From GWF2-33-9 sp964500435 (GTDB lineage Bacteria; Bacteroidota; Ignavibacteria; Kapaibacteriales; UBA2268), in contig CAZCNL010000003.1 of NCBI GenBank assembly GCA_964500435.1, positions 124,001-188,000 on the forward strand: a DNA stretch of 64,000 nt, given 5' to 3'. Under the pieces are notes generated by a model. It did no database searches. It saw only the letters and a list, made by a program, of their open reading frames with translations, and was not told the DNA's origin. Positions 35,200 to 45,013 of this stretch are shown here, one piece after another (within the stretch, counting starts at the first letter, position 1; the number at the start of each line of letters is the position of its first letter). The position numbers and the translations under genes were made by a program.

Positions 35200-35446
35200 A
35201 GAAATTTATAGTATCTTATTTTTAATATTATAAAGAAAATTTTTTCTTTATAAATCATTCACAATAAAGTGACATTGAGTTAATAAGATGCTTATTTATT
35301 GAGTTTTCGTGACATTTTACTAATTTTTAATTATTAAAATTTCAATAAGATTTATAAATATATATTTATATTATTTTTTACAGCAATATGAAAATATTTA
35401 TTAATTTTAAAATTGGATGATTTGATGAAATGTTAAAACTCTTATA

Positions 35447-37279
35447 ATGGTTACCAACAACTCAATAAAATCAATTAAACAATCTATTTTACCCTTCTAT
35501 ACTGGAATTAGAACAAAAATTTCAATTACACAAAAGCACTTTGTTTATTTCTTATTTCTGTTTTTAATTTCAATTTTAATAGTTGGCTGGTATTCATATT
35601 ATATTTCCAAAAAGTCAATTATAGAACGGACATTCAATCAATTGACTTCGGTTCGGGTCGAGAAGTCAAAAATTTTACTTAGTTTTTTTGCAGATAGAGA
35701 AAAAGAAATTGAGCTCATTGCTAATTCAAGTAATTTTTTTGAAATGACCAAAGATGTTTTTTCATCAAAACTATTTAAAGTGGAATACATTGAATTTTTA
35801 CAATCATTTTTATACACGAATGGCTATTATACCAGCATTATTATTATAAATAAGGATAATCATTTATTAAAAGTTGATAAAAATAGTCAAGATTACCATA
35901 ATTTATTTCAAAACTCAGAAAAAGATAAATTTTATCAAGATTATTTGAAAAATACTAAATCTTATCGAGAAGAGGACATAATTCTTTACGATTATATAAC
36001 TGAAAATGATGGTAATATTTCCTTTTTTATTTCAAAACCAATTATAAATAAGCATAATTATCTCGGTTTGTTATTGTTTAAAATAAATATTTCTGAGATA
36101 AATAAAATAATGCAGACCGAAGGTGAATTAAGTGGATTAGGAAAAACTGGAGAATCATATATTGTTGGTAGCGACTATTTATTAAGGACATCCTCGAGAT
36201 TTAAGATTAATTCGATTAAAAAAATTCGAGTAAATACTGAAGCAGTCAAACAAGCTCTTTCTAATCAGAGTGGTCATAAAATTCTTAAAGATTACAGAAA
36301 TATAGAAGTATTAAGTTCATTTGCACCGATTAATATTAAAAACATAAAATGGGCAATTGTTGCGGAAATTGATAAGGAGGAAGCTTTACAACCAGTGTAC
36401 AATTTACGTAATAGTATTGTAATATTATGTATCATTGTTTCAATTTTTATATTTGGGTTTGTATATTGGGGTAGCTCTAAATTAACGAATCCAATAATTT
36501 CCTTGAATGAGGCAGCAAATAAAATAAGTCAAGGAGAATATAATATCCAGTTGGAAAGCTATTCTAATGACGAAATCGGTGAATTGATTGTTTCGTTCAA
36601 TAAAATGGCTAAAGATTTATTTGCCCAGTCAGAACTTTTGAAAAAAGAAAAACTATTTCGAGTTAGTTCAGTTTTAGATGCACAAGAAAATGAAAGACAG
36701 AGGCTTTCAAGAGATTTACACGATGGATTAGGTCAGATGTTGCTTGCTGTTAAAATTAAACTTGAACAAATCCAAAATAAAGGATTTGACCACTCAGAAA
36801 AACTTCTTTCTGAAGCAATAGTACTGCTAAAGAATTCTATTTCGGAAATTAGGACTATTTCCAATAATTTAATGCCAAATGTTCTAGCAAATTTTGGTCT
36901 AAAAGAAGGAATTAAAAGGCTTTGCTTTGATTTTGAAAGTACTACTAACATTAATTTTGACATTAATTGTGAAGAATTCAATGACACAAAACTTGAACCA
37001 AGGATTCAAATTTATATTTTCAGAATTATTCAGGAACTTATTAATAATATTGTAAAACATTCTTCAGCAGATTATGTAATTATCCAAATTAAGTCAACAA
37101 AACCATATCTTGAAATATTTATTTCTGATAATGGAATTGGATTTGATTTGTCAAAGAAGAATTCTGGAAATGGTATCAACAATATTAAAGAGAGAACTGA
37201 GTTATTAGGAGGAGAAATAATGTTTGAATCGAAATTATCTAAAGGGACAAAAGTTATTCTTAAAATACCAGTAAATTAA
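35447..37279 (+). CDS. Sensor histidine kinase, NarX/DegS type with dCache-like sensor
   Basis: The 610 residues have TM1 at about 31-52, a large extracytoplasmic region (about 53-320) with a dCache-like ending (LGKTGESYIVGSDYLLRTSS), TM2 at about 323-343, a HAMP segment (about 344-395), HisKA_3 with phospho-acceptor His425 in LSRDLHDGLGQ, and a HATPase domain (NNIVKHSSADYV, DNGIGFDLSKKNSGNGINNIKER). The LuxR-type regulator follows 3 bp later. Ligand unknown; dCache sensors usually bind small organic molecules. Confidence 0.92.
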   Translation: MVTNNSIKSIKQSILPFYTGIRTKISITQKHFVYFLFLFLISILIVGWYSYYISKKSIIERTFNQLTSVRVEKSKILLSFFADREKEIELIANSSNFFEMTKDVFSSKLFKVEYIEFLQSFLYTNGYYTSIIIINKDNHLLKVDKNSQDYHNLFQNSEKDKFYQDYLKNTKSYREEDIILYDYITENDGNISFFISKPIINKHNYLGLLLFKINISEINKIMQTEGELSGLGKTGESYIVGSDYLLRTSSRFKINSIKKIRVNTEAVKQALSNQSGHKILKDYRNIEVLSSFAPINIKNIKWAIVAEIDKEEALQPVYNLRNSIVILCIIVSIFIFGFVYWGSSKLTNPIISLNEAANKISQGEYNIQLESYSNDEIGELIVSFNKMAKDLFAQSELLKKEKLFRVSSVLDAQENERQRLSRDLHDGLGQMLLAVKIKLEQIQNKGFDHSEKLLSEAIVLLKNSISEIRTISNNLMPNVLANFGLKEGIKRLCFDFESTTNINFDINCEEFNDTKLEPRIQIYIFRIIQELINNIVKHSSADYVIIQIKSTKPYLEIFISDNGIGFDLSKKNSGNGINNIKERTELLGGEIMFESKLSKGTKVILKIPVN

Positions 37280-37282
37280 ATT

Positions 37283-37936
37283 ATGAATAAAATAAAATTA
37301 ATCATAGCTGATGACCATAAAATATTTCTTGATGGAATAATTTCATTACTATCAGATTACTCAAATTTTGAGATCGTAGCAACTGCAACATCAAGTGAAG
37401 AACTTATTGAATTGATAAATAAATATGATATTGATATTGTAATAACAGATATTACAATGAAAGGAATGTCCGGAATTGATGCAACCAAGATTATTACAGA
37501 TCTAAAACCAGGTATCAAAGTGCTTATTCTTTCAATGCATAAAAGCGAAGAATTTTTACTAAATGCAGTTCAAGCTGGTGCATGTGGTTATTTACCCAAA
37601 GATTCACCCTCAAAAGAATTAATAGAAGCAATAAACATTATTTACAAGGAAGGTTGTTATTTTAATAGAGAAATTTCTGAATACTTTTTGAAAAATTATA
37701 CACGAAGACATAAATTTGAACAAAATATTATTGAAAAAGAAGAATTGACTAATCGAGAAATTGAATTACTAAAATTGGTTGCTTCCGGAATGACAAATAA
37801 AGAAATATCAGATAAATTATTTATTAGCATCAAAACTGTGGAAGCTCATAAAAATCACATACTTCAAAAATTAAAACTTAAAAATTCAGTCGAACTGACT
37901 CATTATGCTATTCGAAATAAACTCATTGATATTTAA
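37283..37936 (+). CDS. LuxR/NarL-family response regulator
   Basis: The 217 residues have a receiver with acidic pair D10/D11, phospho-acceptor Asp56 (VITDITMKGMSG) and Lys105 in LPKDSP, followed by a C-terminal LuxR HTH (LTNREIELLKLVASGMTNKEI, then SIKTVEAHKNHILQKL). It is the partner of the kinase 3 bp upstream. Targets are not identified; the amt gene and the unknown gene at 38089 lie just downstream. Confidence 0.94.
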   Translation: MNKIKLIIADDHKIFLDGIISLLSDYSNFEIVATATSSEELIELINKYDIDIVITDITMKGMSGIDATKIITDLKPGIKVLILSMHKSEEFLLNAVQAGACGYLPKDSPSKELIEAINIIYKEGCYFNREISEYFLKNYTRRHKFEQNIIEKEELTNREIELLKLVASGMTNKEISDKLFISIKTVEAHKNHILQKLKLKNSVELTHYAIRNKLIDI

Positions 37937-38060
37937 CTGGAAAACTAAATAATAATTAAAAAGCCATTCTCAAACATAGTAATCCTTTCTCTTATTTTAT
38001 AAGTAAATTACCTATATATAAATACAAATTCCTACTATTTAATCATTTTCTTCACCTTGT

Positions 38061-38068
38061 TAATTTTG
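38061..38068 (+). promoter_or_regulatory. Candidate -7 box upstream of the unknown gene at 38089
   Basis: TAATTTTG fits the TAnnTTTG box, 20 bp before the ATG. An ATTT at 38037-38040 is 20 bp upstream and only partly matches the -33 element. Confidence 0.3.
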
Positions 38069-38088
38069 TATAACTGAACAGAGTTCAT

Positions 38089-38742
38089 ATGAAAAAGTTC
38101 CATAACCAATTTATTGTCTTTTTCTTTCTTATCACTAATGTTAATAATTTGATGACTTCCTCTTTCAGATGTTTACTTTATGTTATTATTGACATAATGA
38201 ACCGAGATATTTTACTTAGAGCAGATTTTGCTTGTTACAAGGGTTTTCAACCTAGATTGTTACTTAATTATTCGCATTTTGAAAATGATTATGGGACAGT
38301 TATTTCAACAAAAAACTCTTATCAGAAAATCAAATTTCATTGGAGTTATTCAATTGTTAATTACTCGCTTCCTTTAACAGAATACTATATTACTTCTATA
38401 GATGGAAGCCTTACATCGACGAAAACAAAGTGCTTCACATTTGATAAAATCATATCTCATCCATTCGAAGGTGCTATTGCTTATCATTTACGATATAGTT
38501 TTCCTTTAATATTAAAGGGTTCCCGTTTCTTTCAAAGAAAAGATATTAGTTGTGTATACAATAAATTCTTAATTAATCAGGAAGAGACTAATTTTCCAAA
38601 CCACAATTTTGAGTTAGGTTATCCTCTCGTAATTAATATGATTAATTTGGGCTATATTTTAAGTTATACACAAAATGAAGATTCATTAAGTAATTCATTA
38701 GGTGAAGTAAATGAAGGACAATCTTTTACCAGAAATGTTTAA
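38089..38742 (+). CDS. Unknown protein, possible outer-membrane beta-barrel, upstream of amt
   Basis: The 217 residues have a hydrophobic N-terminus that could be a signal sequence, but it is interrupted and untypical (FIVFFFLITNVNN). The rest alternates aromatic and polar residues in strand-like stretches (YQKIKFHWSYSIVNYSLPLTEYYI, read as pieces of strands), as barrels do. I recognise no family motif. A porin-like protein next to amt is conceivable. It may also be a decayed gene, since its right neighbour region (40.2-41 kb) contains pseudogenes. Confidence 0.45.
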   Translation: MKKFHNQFIVFFFLITNVNNLMTSSFRCLLYVIIDIMNRDILLRADFACYKGFQPRLLLNYSHFENDYGTVISTKNSYQKIKFHWSYSIVNYSLPLTEYYITSIDGSLTSTKTKCFTFDKIISHPFEGAIAYHLRYSFPLILKGSRFFQRKDISCVYNKFLINQEETNFPNHNFELGYPLVINMINLGYILSYTQNEDSLSNSLGEVNEGQSFTRNV

Positions 38743-38795
38743 TTCTGTAAAAGTTTTTACATTATCAGACAAGTTGTCATTTATATTGAATCCAC

Positions 38796-38816
38796 AACTT
38801 TCAAAAAGTTTTTTTT
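38796..38816 (+). terminator. Short hairpin with T-run before amt
   Basis: AACTTT (38796-38801) pairs with AAAGTT (38805-38810) around a CAA loop and is followed by six T. The stem is short and AT-rich, so termination may be weak. Confidence 0.45.
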
Positions 38817-38872
38817 AGTTTGGATTAAGATAAAAATTTAATAAATATTTACTTATTTAATTGAGGTATAAA

Positions 38873-40090
38873 ATGTTCGATACTGGTTCAACTGGATTTA
38901 TGTTATTAGCAACATCTTTAGTAATGTTAATGACTCCGGCCTTAGCATTCTTTTATGGTGGATTAGCCACTAAAAGAAATATTTTAGGAATAATGATACA
39001 AAGTTTCGTTTCACTTGGGTGGACCACAGTACTATGGGTTATTTTCGGTTATTCACTTTGCTTTAGTGGAGGTGCAGGAGGAATTATAGGAAATTTGGAT
39101 AAAGCCTTTCTTTCAGGTGTAAGAATTGATTCGATGTTTACAAATGGAAAAATTCCAGAACTAGTTTTTATAGCTTATCAGATGATGTTTGCAATTATTA
39201 CACCTGCACTAATAACTGGTGCTTTTGTTAACAGAGTTTCATTTAAGGCATATTTGATCTTTTTAACCCTATGGCAAGTATTAGTTTATTATCCGTTTGT
39301 CCATATGATTTGGGGTGGTGGATTAATGGCATCTTGGGGTGTTATTGATTTTGCTGGTGGTATTGTAGTACATGCTACTGCAGGATTTGCTGCATTAGCT
39401 TCTATTTTTTATGTTAAAGATAGAGTTGATAAAAACTCAACGCCAAATAGTATCCCTTTAGTGGCGATTGGTAGTGGATTATTATGGTTTGGATGGTATG
39501 GATTTAATGCTGGAAGTGAAGTTGCCGTTGATTTCGTTACTTCATTGGCATTTATTAATACAGACATTGCTGCTTCATTTGCAACTATTGCTTGGTTAGT
39601 AATCGAATGGAGTATTAAAAGAAAACCAAAATTTGTTGGTTTACTTACGGGTTCAATCGCAGGGTTAGCGACAATTACGCCTTGCGCAGGATATGTGCCG
39701 ATTTGGGCTTCTCCAATAATTGGTATTGCTGCGGGTTCAGTTTGTTATTTTGCCGTTGAATTTAAGAATAAAATGAATTGGGACGATGCTTTAGATGTTT
39801 GGGGTGTTCACGGTGTCGGTGGTGTTTTAGGTACAATTTTACTCGGAGTTTTTGCGGCAAAATCCTTTAACCCAGCAGGAACTGACGGTTTGCTTTTAGG
39901 TAATGCCACTTTCTTTGGTGTTGAGCTTCTTGCTGTTACAATTGCTGCAATCTACTCATTTATCTTCACCTATATAATGTTGATTCTCATTAATTTATTT
40001 ACACCAGTTAAAGTATCTCAAGAAGAAGAAATCTTAGGATTAGACGTTGCTATTCATGGAGAAAAAGCTTATGATGAAGGCGCTTTATAA
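38873..40090 (+). CDS. amt: Ammonium transporter Amt
   Basis: Amt conducts ammonium across the inner membrane. From ATG 38873 the protein has 405 residues and eleven membrane segments. ATG is preferred over TTG 38861 because a GAGG ribosome site lies 7 bp before it. Signatures are ALAFFYGGLATKRN near the start, the pore histidines in GIVVHATAGFAAL and DVWGVHGVGGVLGTI, and a short cytoplasmic tail ending HGEKAYDEGAL. No glnK/PII gene is adjacent. Confidence 0.95.
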   Translation: MFDTGSTGFMLLATSLVMLMTPALAFFYGGLATKRNILGIMIQSFVSLGWTTVLWVIFGYSLCFSGGAGGIIGNLDKAFLSGVRIDSMFTNGKIPELVFIAYQMMFAIITPALITGAFVNRVSFKAYLIFLTLWQVLVYYPFVHMIWGGGLMASWGVIDFAGGIVVHATAGFAALASIFYVKDRVDKNSTPNSIPLVAIGSGLLWFGWYGFNAGSEVAVDFVTSLAFINTDIAASFATIAWLVIEWSIKRKPKFVGLLTGSIAGLATITPCAGYVPIWASPIIGIAAGSVCYFAVEFKNKMNWDDALDVWGVHGVGGVLGTILLGVFAAKSFNPAGTDGLLLGNATFFGVELLAVTIAAIYSFIFTYIMLILINLFTPVKVSQEEEILGLDVAIHGEKAYDEGAL

Positions 40091-40115
40091 AGTTCTATAT
40101 TATTTTTAAAGCGAA

Positions 40116-40149
40116 AAAAGGGTTGTTTAATTAATTGAGCAACCCTTTT
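40116..40149 (+). terminator. Intrinsic terminator after amt
   Basis: AAAAGGGTTG (40116-40125) pairs with CAACCCTTTT (40140-40149), a ten-pair stem with a 14-nt AT loop, followed by ATTTAAT. Confidence 0.82.
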
Positions 40150-40244
40150 ATTTAATATGTGCCAATATGAGTTTTGAAAGAAATTGCTATTCTTAACTGT
40201 AAGCTTTTATGTTTTGCTTTAGTTGATCGCTAAAAGCAGTTAAT

Positions 40245-40627
40245 TTAATTCATTCTCCTAATGATAAATATGTTTGCAAATTTTCTGCTAAATCTTTCAT
40301 TTTTATTCCATATTTCTGGCAAAGGGTTTAAACAATATTCAAATATTTTGACAACGTCTAAATTATACAGTAAATTCTCACTTTCACTAAAAATCCATTC
40401 CTTCGGTATTTTTTGTCAATCCAGTTCCTATCTTCGTCAAAAAAATTGTCTAGTGGTTTGAATTCGTTCTTAATTGGTTTTGTATTGTAATATACAGGAT
40501 TAGCTTTTTCTTCATAAAAATCTTGGATTTCATTTTTAAGTATTCAAAATAACTAAGTTTTTTGGATTACTATCACCTCTGTATTTATCAAAACTTTTAA
40601 TTGCTGCCTCAAATAATCTTGAACAAT
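40245..40627 (-). pseudogene. Decayed gene with frameshifts at A-runs (or homopolymer sequencing errors)
   Basis: On the minus strand three frames join into one coding-like sequence. The pieces are LFEAAIKSFDKYRGDSNPK, then EIQDFYEEKANPVYYNTKPI continuing to FFDEDRNWID, then KIPKEWIFSESENLLYNLD continuing to a stop at 40245. Each switch falls at or near a run of A (at about 40570, 40530 and 40415), as if one A were missing each time. No single frame exceeds about 60 codons. The family is not recognised. Upstream continuity toward 40656 is unclear. The rest of the 565-bp gap after amt holds only the amt terminator. Confidence 0.55.
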
Positions 40628-40655
40628 GTTTTCAGCAATTTAATAACAGGAAACT

Positions 40656-41048
40656 TTATAGTTCAGGCGACCTGAACTCACAAGCATTTCGGGCAATATT
40701 ATCGGAGTTTGTTTTCACTCCAAAACAAGATGTACTATCATTATGCAAAAACACAGTAAAAATTTGTTCAGTGAAATTTATAGATATTCTTTCTCTCTCA
40801 AGATATGATTGTATCTTTCTGTAATAATAATTTGCTGAATCACTATTTGATATTGCAAAATTGTGTTCTTGTCCATTTATATTTGAAGCAATTAGTTTGG
40901 CGGTTTGAAGTAAATTCGACTGCTTAAAAAATTTAAATTCATCAATACTTATTTGTTTAAAATATTGCAAATTTAGTTCGAGTAAAATAATAAAAGCAAG
41001 AAAAACAAATATAGCAATTTTAAATCCGAGATTTATTTTAAATTTCAT
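40656..41048 (-). CDS. Membrane-anchored sensor-like protein, probably truncated
   Basis: The 130 residues have one membrane segment at about 10-30 and an extracytoplasmic region resembling the start of bacterial sensor proteins (LLQTAKLIASNINGQEHNF). The frame stops abruptly after EFRSPEL with no output domain. The decayed gene begins about 30 bp further on, so this may be the 5' remnant of a longer sensor or an unrelated truncated gene. Confidence 0.45.
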   Translation of the reverse strand: MKFKINLGFKIAIFVFLAFIILLELNLQYFKQISIDEFKFFKQSNLLQTAKLIASNINGQEHNFAISNSDSANYYYRKIQSYLERERISINFTEQIFTVFLHNDSTSCFGVKTNSDNIARNACEFRSPEL

Positions 41049-41192
41049 TTTAATTTTGAATTATTAATTAATTATTGTTGTTTTATTAGTCACTAATTTA
41101 TAAAAAACATGACAAAAATTTTTCGTTTCTGTGTTTTTTTACAAGGGACTTTTTTTTGTTATATCTTTTTAATTTAATTTGTTAAACAAAAA

Positions 41193-41217
41193 AAAGGTAG
41201 TCTGAGAGGCTACCTTT
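41193..41217 (-). terminator. Intrinsic terminator of the PD40-OmpA gene
   Basis: On the minus strand AAAGGTAG and CTACCTTT form an eight-pair stem followed by a long T-run (A-run at 41188-41195 on the plus strand), 27 bp after the stop at 41244. Confidence 0.8.
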
Positions 41218-41243
41218 AGTGTATAATTTTAATTTAATAAGAA

Positions 41244-43922
41244 TTATCGTTTTTCGTATTCGCTAACTGGAGTTCTTATGATAACTTGCACGGTTCTATT
41301 GTAAAAACGACCTTCTGGCAATTCGTTTGTATAAAGTGGTTCATCTTCGCCAACACCACGAACAAGAAGCACACCGTATTTTCCGTTTGTTTGTTTATTA
41401 ATACCGTCTCGAACAGTAGTTGAACGTCTTTCAGATAATTTTTGATTATGGTCATAAAGTCCAACAACATCAGTATGTCCAACGACTTCAACCCATGATG
41501 ATGGCTTGACACGGTCGTAAACATATTCACGCATAATTCTTTCGTTGATTGGACCAGCATCTGAACGGTCGAATGGGAAAAGTATTAAGTTGTATCTTTC
41601 GAGTGTGCTATCACCGCCAATTGCAACTTTCTTTTGTTCGGTTGATACTTGCATTACTGGAATTACAACTGGGTCTGATTTACATTCTTTGCCATTAACT
41701 GTGCGAACTACCATTTGCGCAACATATTCGATGTCATTTTTAGGATAATTACCATCTTCGTCTGTCCAATCCCAAATAAGAGTATCTTTTTTCATTGGGA
41801 TGTTATCAATTGTTTTCCATGGTTTTTTATCACGAGTAATTTCAATTCTTCTGCTTTGGATAATGTTATCATCAATTCCATTTTTGAGAACCCATTTCAT
41901 AGTTTCAGGTTCTGGGAATGTTTTCGGGTCTTTATCGAAAACTGGTTGCATAATACGCCAATCATCACAAAGAATTTCAACTCGACGATTTTCAACAATT
42001 CCTAATGAATCTTTTAAGTTTGACACGACTTTTGGTTTTGGTAAATAAGTTAATTTCATTCTGTCTGGGCTAATTCCCCAAATATCTTTGAAATAATTAT
42101 AAACTGCTTGTGCTCTTTCTTCTGGCAATCCTGCTCTTTTTTCCTCAGGTGTTGTTCCGTCAGTTGTACCAACTATTTCAATTTTTGTATCAGGAAAACG
42201 GTTTAATCTAAAGCCATATATGTTTAGGATATGATAATACTTATTAAGTGTTCCTCCAGCGATTGAAGTATCGGCAAAGAATTTAGTTTGTTCTTTATTT
42301 TTGAACAAAATATATCTATCCGGGATTTTGGAACTGCCTAAATCAAAAAATACATAGTTCAAAAGTGGATATAAGTCCCAAGTTTGAATTTGTTCCATTA
42401 CAAGACCGTTAAAGCCAGCAAGCTTAGGTTCATATTTCTTACTACGTTTTATATAATCAGCTTCGTCGATTTTGGCTGCAAGAACAGGTCTTTCACCTAA
42501 AGTAATTGTAACGTTAATTTCTTCTGCTGCTTTTTTTGCTTCTTCTGGGTCTTCAGTAATTTCTGGTTTTACGACTCGGGTAACGACTTTTTTAGGAACA
42601 TAATTTTGATTTTTTGCTGTAATTTCAAAATCTATTGCTTTAATTGAATCTTTTGGATTTCCATATTCAACATTTGCTACGATGAAAGACATTTCTTCTT
42701 TATTTACAGTAACGCTATCGGATAATGTTTTCTTTGTAATAGGATTATATATTTCAATTAAAGAAGGAATAAATTCATTAGTACATTCGTCTTTAACAGT
42801 AATTTTTACAACTTTAGACCTGAAAAATGTAGGTACAAATGCCATAAATATATCATAGTCACCTTGATAATTTGGTAAGTCTTTCCTACGAGATGAAAAA
42901 TAAATAATATCACCTGAAGCAGGTAAAGTAATAAATTGTTCGTCTTCTTTGGTGTTAATTGGTTCACCGAGGTTTTCTGGTTTTGCCCAAGTTTTAGAAT
43001 CTGGGTCATAGCGAGTAACATAAAAATCTAAACCGCCAAAATTTGGTTTCCAACCATTTGAAGCAAAGAACAGTGTGACGCCATCAGCAGCAATAAAAGG
43101 GGATTCGTCACGTTCAGGTGTGTTGATTGCAGTTAAATTCTGTGCAGGTTTCCATTCTTCTAAATCAGCGTCCCACTCAGAGTACCATATATCAAAATTC
43201 TTAGGATAATTACTTCCGTCACTATTTGGTCCCGGTCTTGTGGAAACAAAATAAAGTCTGCTTTGGTCAGGTGCGATTGAAGGTTGTGAATCAAATTTAT
43301 CGCTATTGACATTTGGACCTAAATTAACAGGTCGTCCCCATTTATCACCTTCGATTGTTGTTTTGTAAATGTCGCAACTTCCGAAGCCATCTTCACGATT
43401 ACATCCAGTGAAATAAAGTGTTTGTCCATCAGCAGCGATTGAAGCGGCACCTTCGTTTAATCTGGTGTTTACACCTAAATCGCCCCATTGATACAAAGTA
43501 TCGATATTATAAGGTGGAAAGAAAATTGTGTCAAGTCTGTCTTTTTTCTTTGCAGCCCAAAAATCGTGGCTCCAATCTCCATCTTTTGTTTTGATGCTAC
43601 CTGGGCGATTTGATACGAAGAAAAGTGTTTTTCCATCGGCAGAAATTGTTGGTGCATAATCAAGCCCTTTCCAATTAACAATTGGTCCAAGGTTGATTAT
43701 TTTAATTTTTTTCATCAAAATGTTACCTTCTTTTGCTTGTGTTGCTGTGCTTTGTTGTTCATCTTGAGTAGATATAACTGCAGCCATCAAAATAAAATCA
43801 TCATTTTGAGTTTGTGTAATCTTTGTTTCTTTTTGTGTTTGTTTATCTTGTTCTTCTGAATGTAAAGAAACAAAAGATAGCATTACTACAAATAGAATTG
43901 AGTATAAAAACATTTTGTACAT
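41244..43922 (-). CDS. PorE-like outer-membrane-associated protein: PD40 propeller, CRD-like and two OmpA-like domains
   Basis: The protein has 892 residues from ATG 43922; a TTG at 43937 would add five codons. A signal peptide at about 1-22 is followed by five PD40 repeats (for example SADGKTLFFVSNRPGS, AADGQTLYFTGC, APDQSRLYFVSTRPG, AADGVTLFFASNG). A carboxypeptidase-regulatory-like beta domain (about 370-460) and two OmpA-C-like modules follow, the last with GHTDVVGLYDHNQKLSERR and the ending LPEGRFYNRTVQVIIRTP. The order PD40-CRD-OmpA resembles PorE of the T9SS, here without TPRs. It shares both OmpA modules with the protein at 6981-9020. A peptidoglycan-tethering envelope role is likely; a T9SS role is inference. 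Confidence 0.83.
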   Translation of the reverse strand: MYKMFLYSILFVVMLSFVSLHSEEQDKQTQKETKITQTQNDDFILMAAVISTQDEQQSTATQAKEGNILMKKIKIINLGPIVNWKGLDYAPTISADGKTLFFVSNRPGSIKTKDGDWSHDFWAAKKKDRLDTIFFPPYNIDTLYQWGDLGVNTRLNEGAASIAADGQTLYFTGCNREDGFGSCDIYKTTIEGDKWGRPVNLGPNVNSDKFDSQPSIAPDQSRLYFVSTRPGPNSDGSNYPKNFDIWYSEWDADLEEWKPAQNLTAINTPERDESPFIAADGVTLFFASNGWKPNFGGLDFYVTRYDPDSKTWAKPENLGEPINTKEDEQFITLPASGDIIYFSSRRKDLPNYQGDYDIFMAFVPTFFRSKVVKITVKDECTNEFIPSLIEIYNPITKKTLSDSVTVNKEEMSFIVANVEYGNPKDSIKAIDFEITAKNQNYVPKKVVTRVVKPEITEDPEEAKKAAEEINVTITLGERPVLAAKIDEADYIKRSKKYEPKLAGFNGLVMEQIQTWDLYPLLNYVFFDLGSSKIPDRYILFKNKEQTKFFADTSIAGGTLNKYYHILNIYGFRLNRFPDTKIEIVGTTDGTTPEEKRAGLPEERAQAVYNYFKDIWGISPDRMKLTYLPKPKVVSNLKDSLGIVENRRVEILCDDWRIMQPVFDKDPKTFPEPETMKWVLKNGIDDNIIQSRRIEITRDKKPWKTIDNIPMKKDTLIWDWTDEDGNYPKNDIEYVAQMVVRTVNGKECKSDPVVIPVMQVSTEQKKVAIGGDSTLERYNLILFPFDRSDAGPINERIMREYVYDRVKPSSWVEVVGHTDVVGLYDHNQKLSERRSTTVRDGINKQTNGKYGVLLVRGVGEDEPLYTNELPEGRFYNRTVQVIIRTPVSEYEKR

Positions 43923-44119
43923 ATAAAACTCTCTCAATTATTTTAATCTAAATTTTAAAAATCAATCTGATACACTTTTTGTCGATTTTCATTTTTTGTA
44001 AATATAATTTAACAAAAATTTTCTTAAACTACTACAAAAATCGAAATTCTTTACTAAAAAAAAATAAATAAAATTTGTATTTGTAGTGATTATTACTACA
44101 AAAATTACTATTTAATTAA

Positions 44120-44971
44120 TTAATGACTTAATTTTTGTTTTTCTAATTTTTCTCTGTAAGAGTCGTCGTCATTTAAATCAAATGATAGTCCGAAAAAGAT
44201 TCTCCATGTATTTATTTTGAAATCACTTTGTGTCGAAGATATTGTTGTCAAGGGGATTTTCATAAAAGAACCAAGAATCAAATCGTTATCTTTTGATAAT
44301 GGAATGTTGAAATTAACTTGGGGAAATAATCCATATTGAGTGGATTTTATTCCTGGTATTTCGTGGTCTTCTAATATGAACGTATTTCCTTTTGTATTTG
44401 GAATCGTCACATTAACTTTTTCGCCATCAGGTAAAACAACAGATTTTGTAATTAATTCTTTTGAATGGAAAATGTTTGTACCGAAAAGAAAATCGAAATA
44501 AAATCCCAAGCGTAAATCTAACCAATCGTCAATACGGAATATTGCATTTGGAATAATTCCGAATGAACTAACCTTCATATTCATTGTATGGCGGAATTCT
44601 ATCGGGACATTCATTGTTGAATTATCAGTTCTTGTTAGTAAAACTTGCTCAATTCTTCTGAAAGAGCCGTCTACATTTTCGTTGTCATAAATTAAATTTG
44701 TTCCGATGTAAAACCATCGAGAGATTTCATAGTCAATTTTTGCTCCAATTGTGTAACCAAATTTTGAAGCATCATCGAAAAGGCACTCTGGACATTCCGC
44801 TGAGTAAGTACCACTATTGTAATTACTACCAATACCGATAAAACCACCAATTTCCCAGTCAAGTATAACTTGTTCAACAGGTTTTATAGGTGAATCAAGG
44901 CTTTGTGAAAAAGCCGTTAAAGTTGTATATGAAAAAAATACAACTAAAAACAATAACTTGAGTATATTCAT
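44120..44971 (-). CDS. Outer-membrane beta-barrel protein, unknown
   Basis: The protein has 283 residues from ATG 44971; the frame opens at a TTG 10 codons earlier. A signal peptide (LLFLVVFFSYTTLTAFSQS) precedes alternating strand-like segments (WEIGGFIGIGSNYNSGTY, WLDLRLGFYFDFLFGTNIF). The last strand is IFFGLSFDLN, after which a charged tail follows. Two cysteines sit in AECPECLF, much like the CCPQ motif in the barrel of the protein at 6981, so both may share a barrel family. It lies upstream of the PD40-OmpA gene in the same direction, 197 bp away. Confidence 0.68.
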   Translation of the reverse strand: MNILKLLFLVVFFSYTTLTAFSQSLDSPIKPVEQVILDWEIGGFIGIGSNYNSGTYSAECPECLFDDASKFGYTIGAKIDYEISRWFYIGTNLIYDNENVDGSFRRIEQVLLTRTDNSTMNVPIEFRHTMNMKVSSFGIIPNAIFRIDDWLDLRLGFYFDFLFGTNIFHSKELITKSVVLPDGEKVNVTIPNTKGNTFILEDHEIPGIKSTQYGLFPQVNFNIPLSKDNDLILGSFMKIPLTTISSTQSDFKINTWRIFFGLSFDLNDDDSYREKLEKQKLSH

Positions 44972-45013
44972 CGTATTTATATTAATGTTTTTAAATTTCA
45001 AAATTTAATTTTT

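Noticed and set aside
40261..40461. Plus-strand frame of 66 codons after amt
   Set aside because: The minus strand here carries coding-like sequence of a decayed gene, so this frame is most likely its shadow; no start signal is seen.
44080..44102. TTTGTAGT/ACTACAAA hairpin after the barrel gene on the minus strand
   Set aside because: An eight-pair stem exists, but the T-run on the minus strand is displaced, so I could not call it a terminator with confidence.
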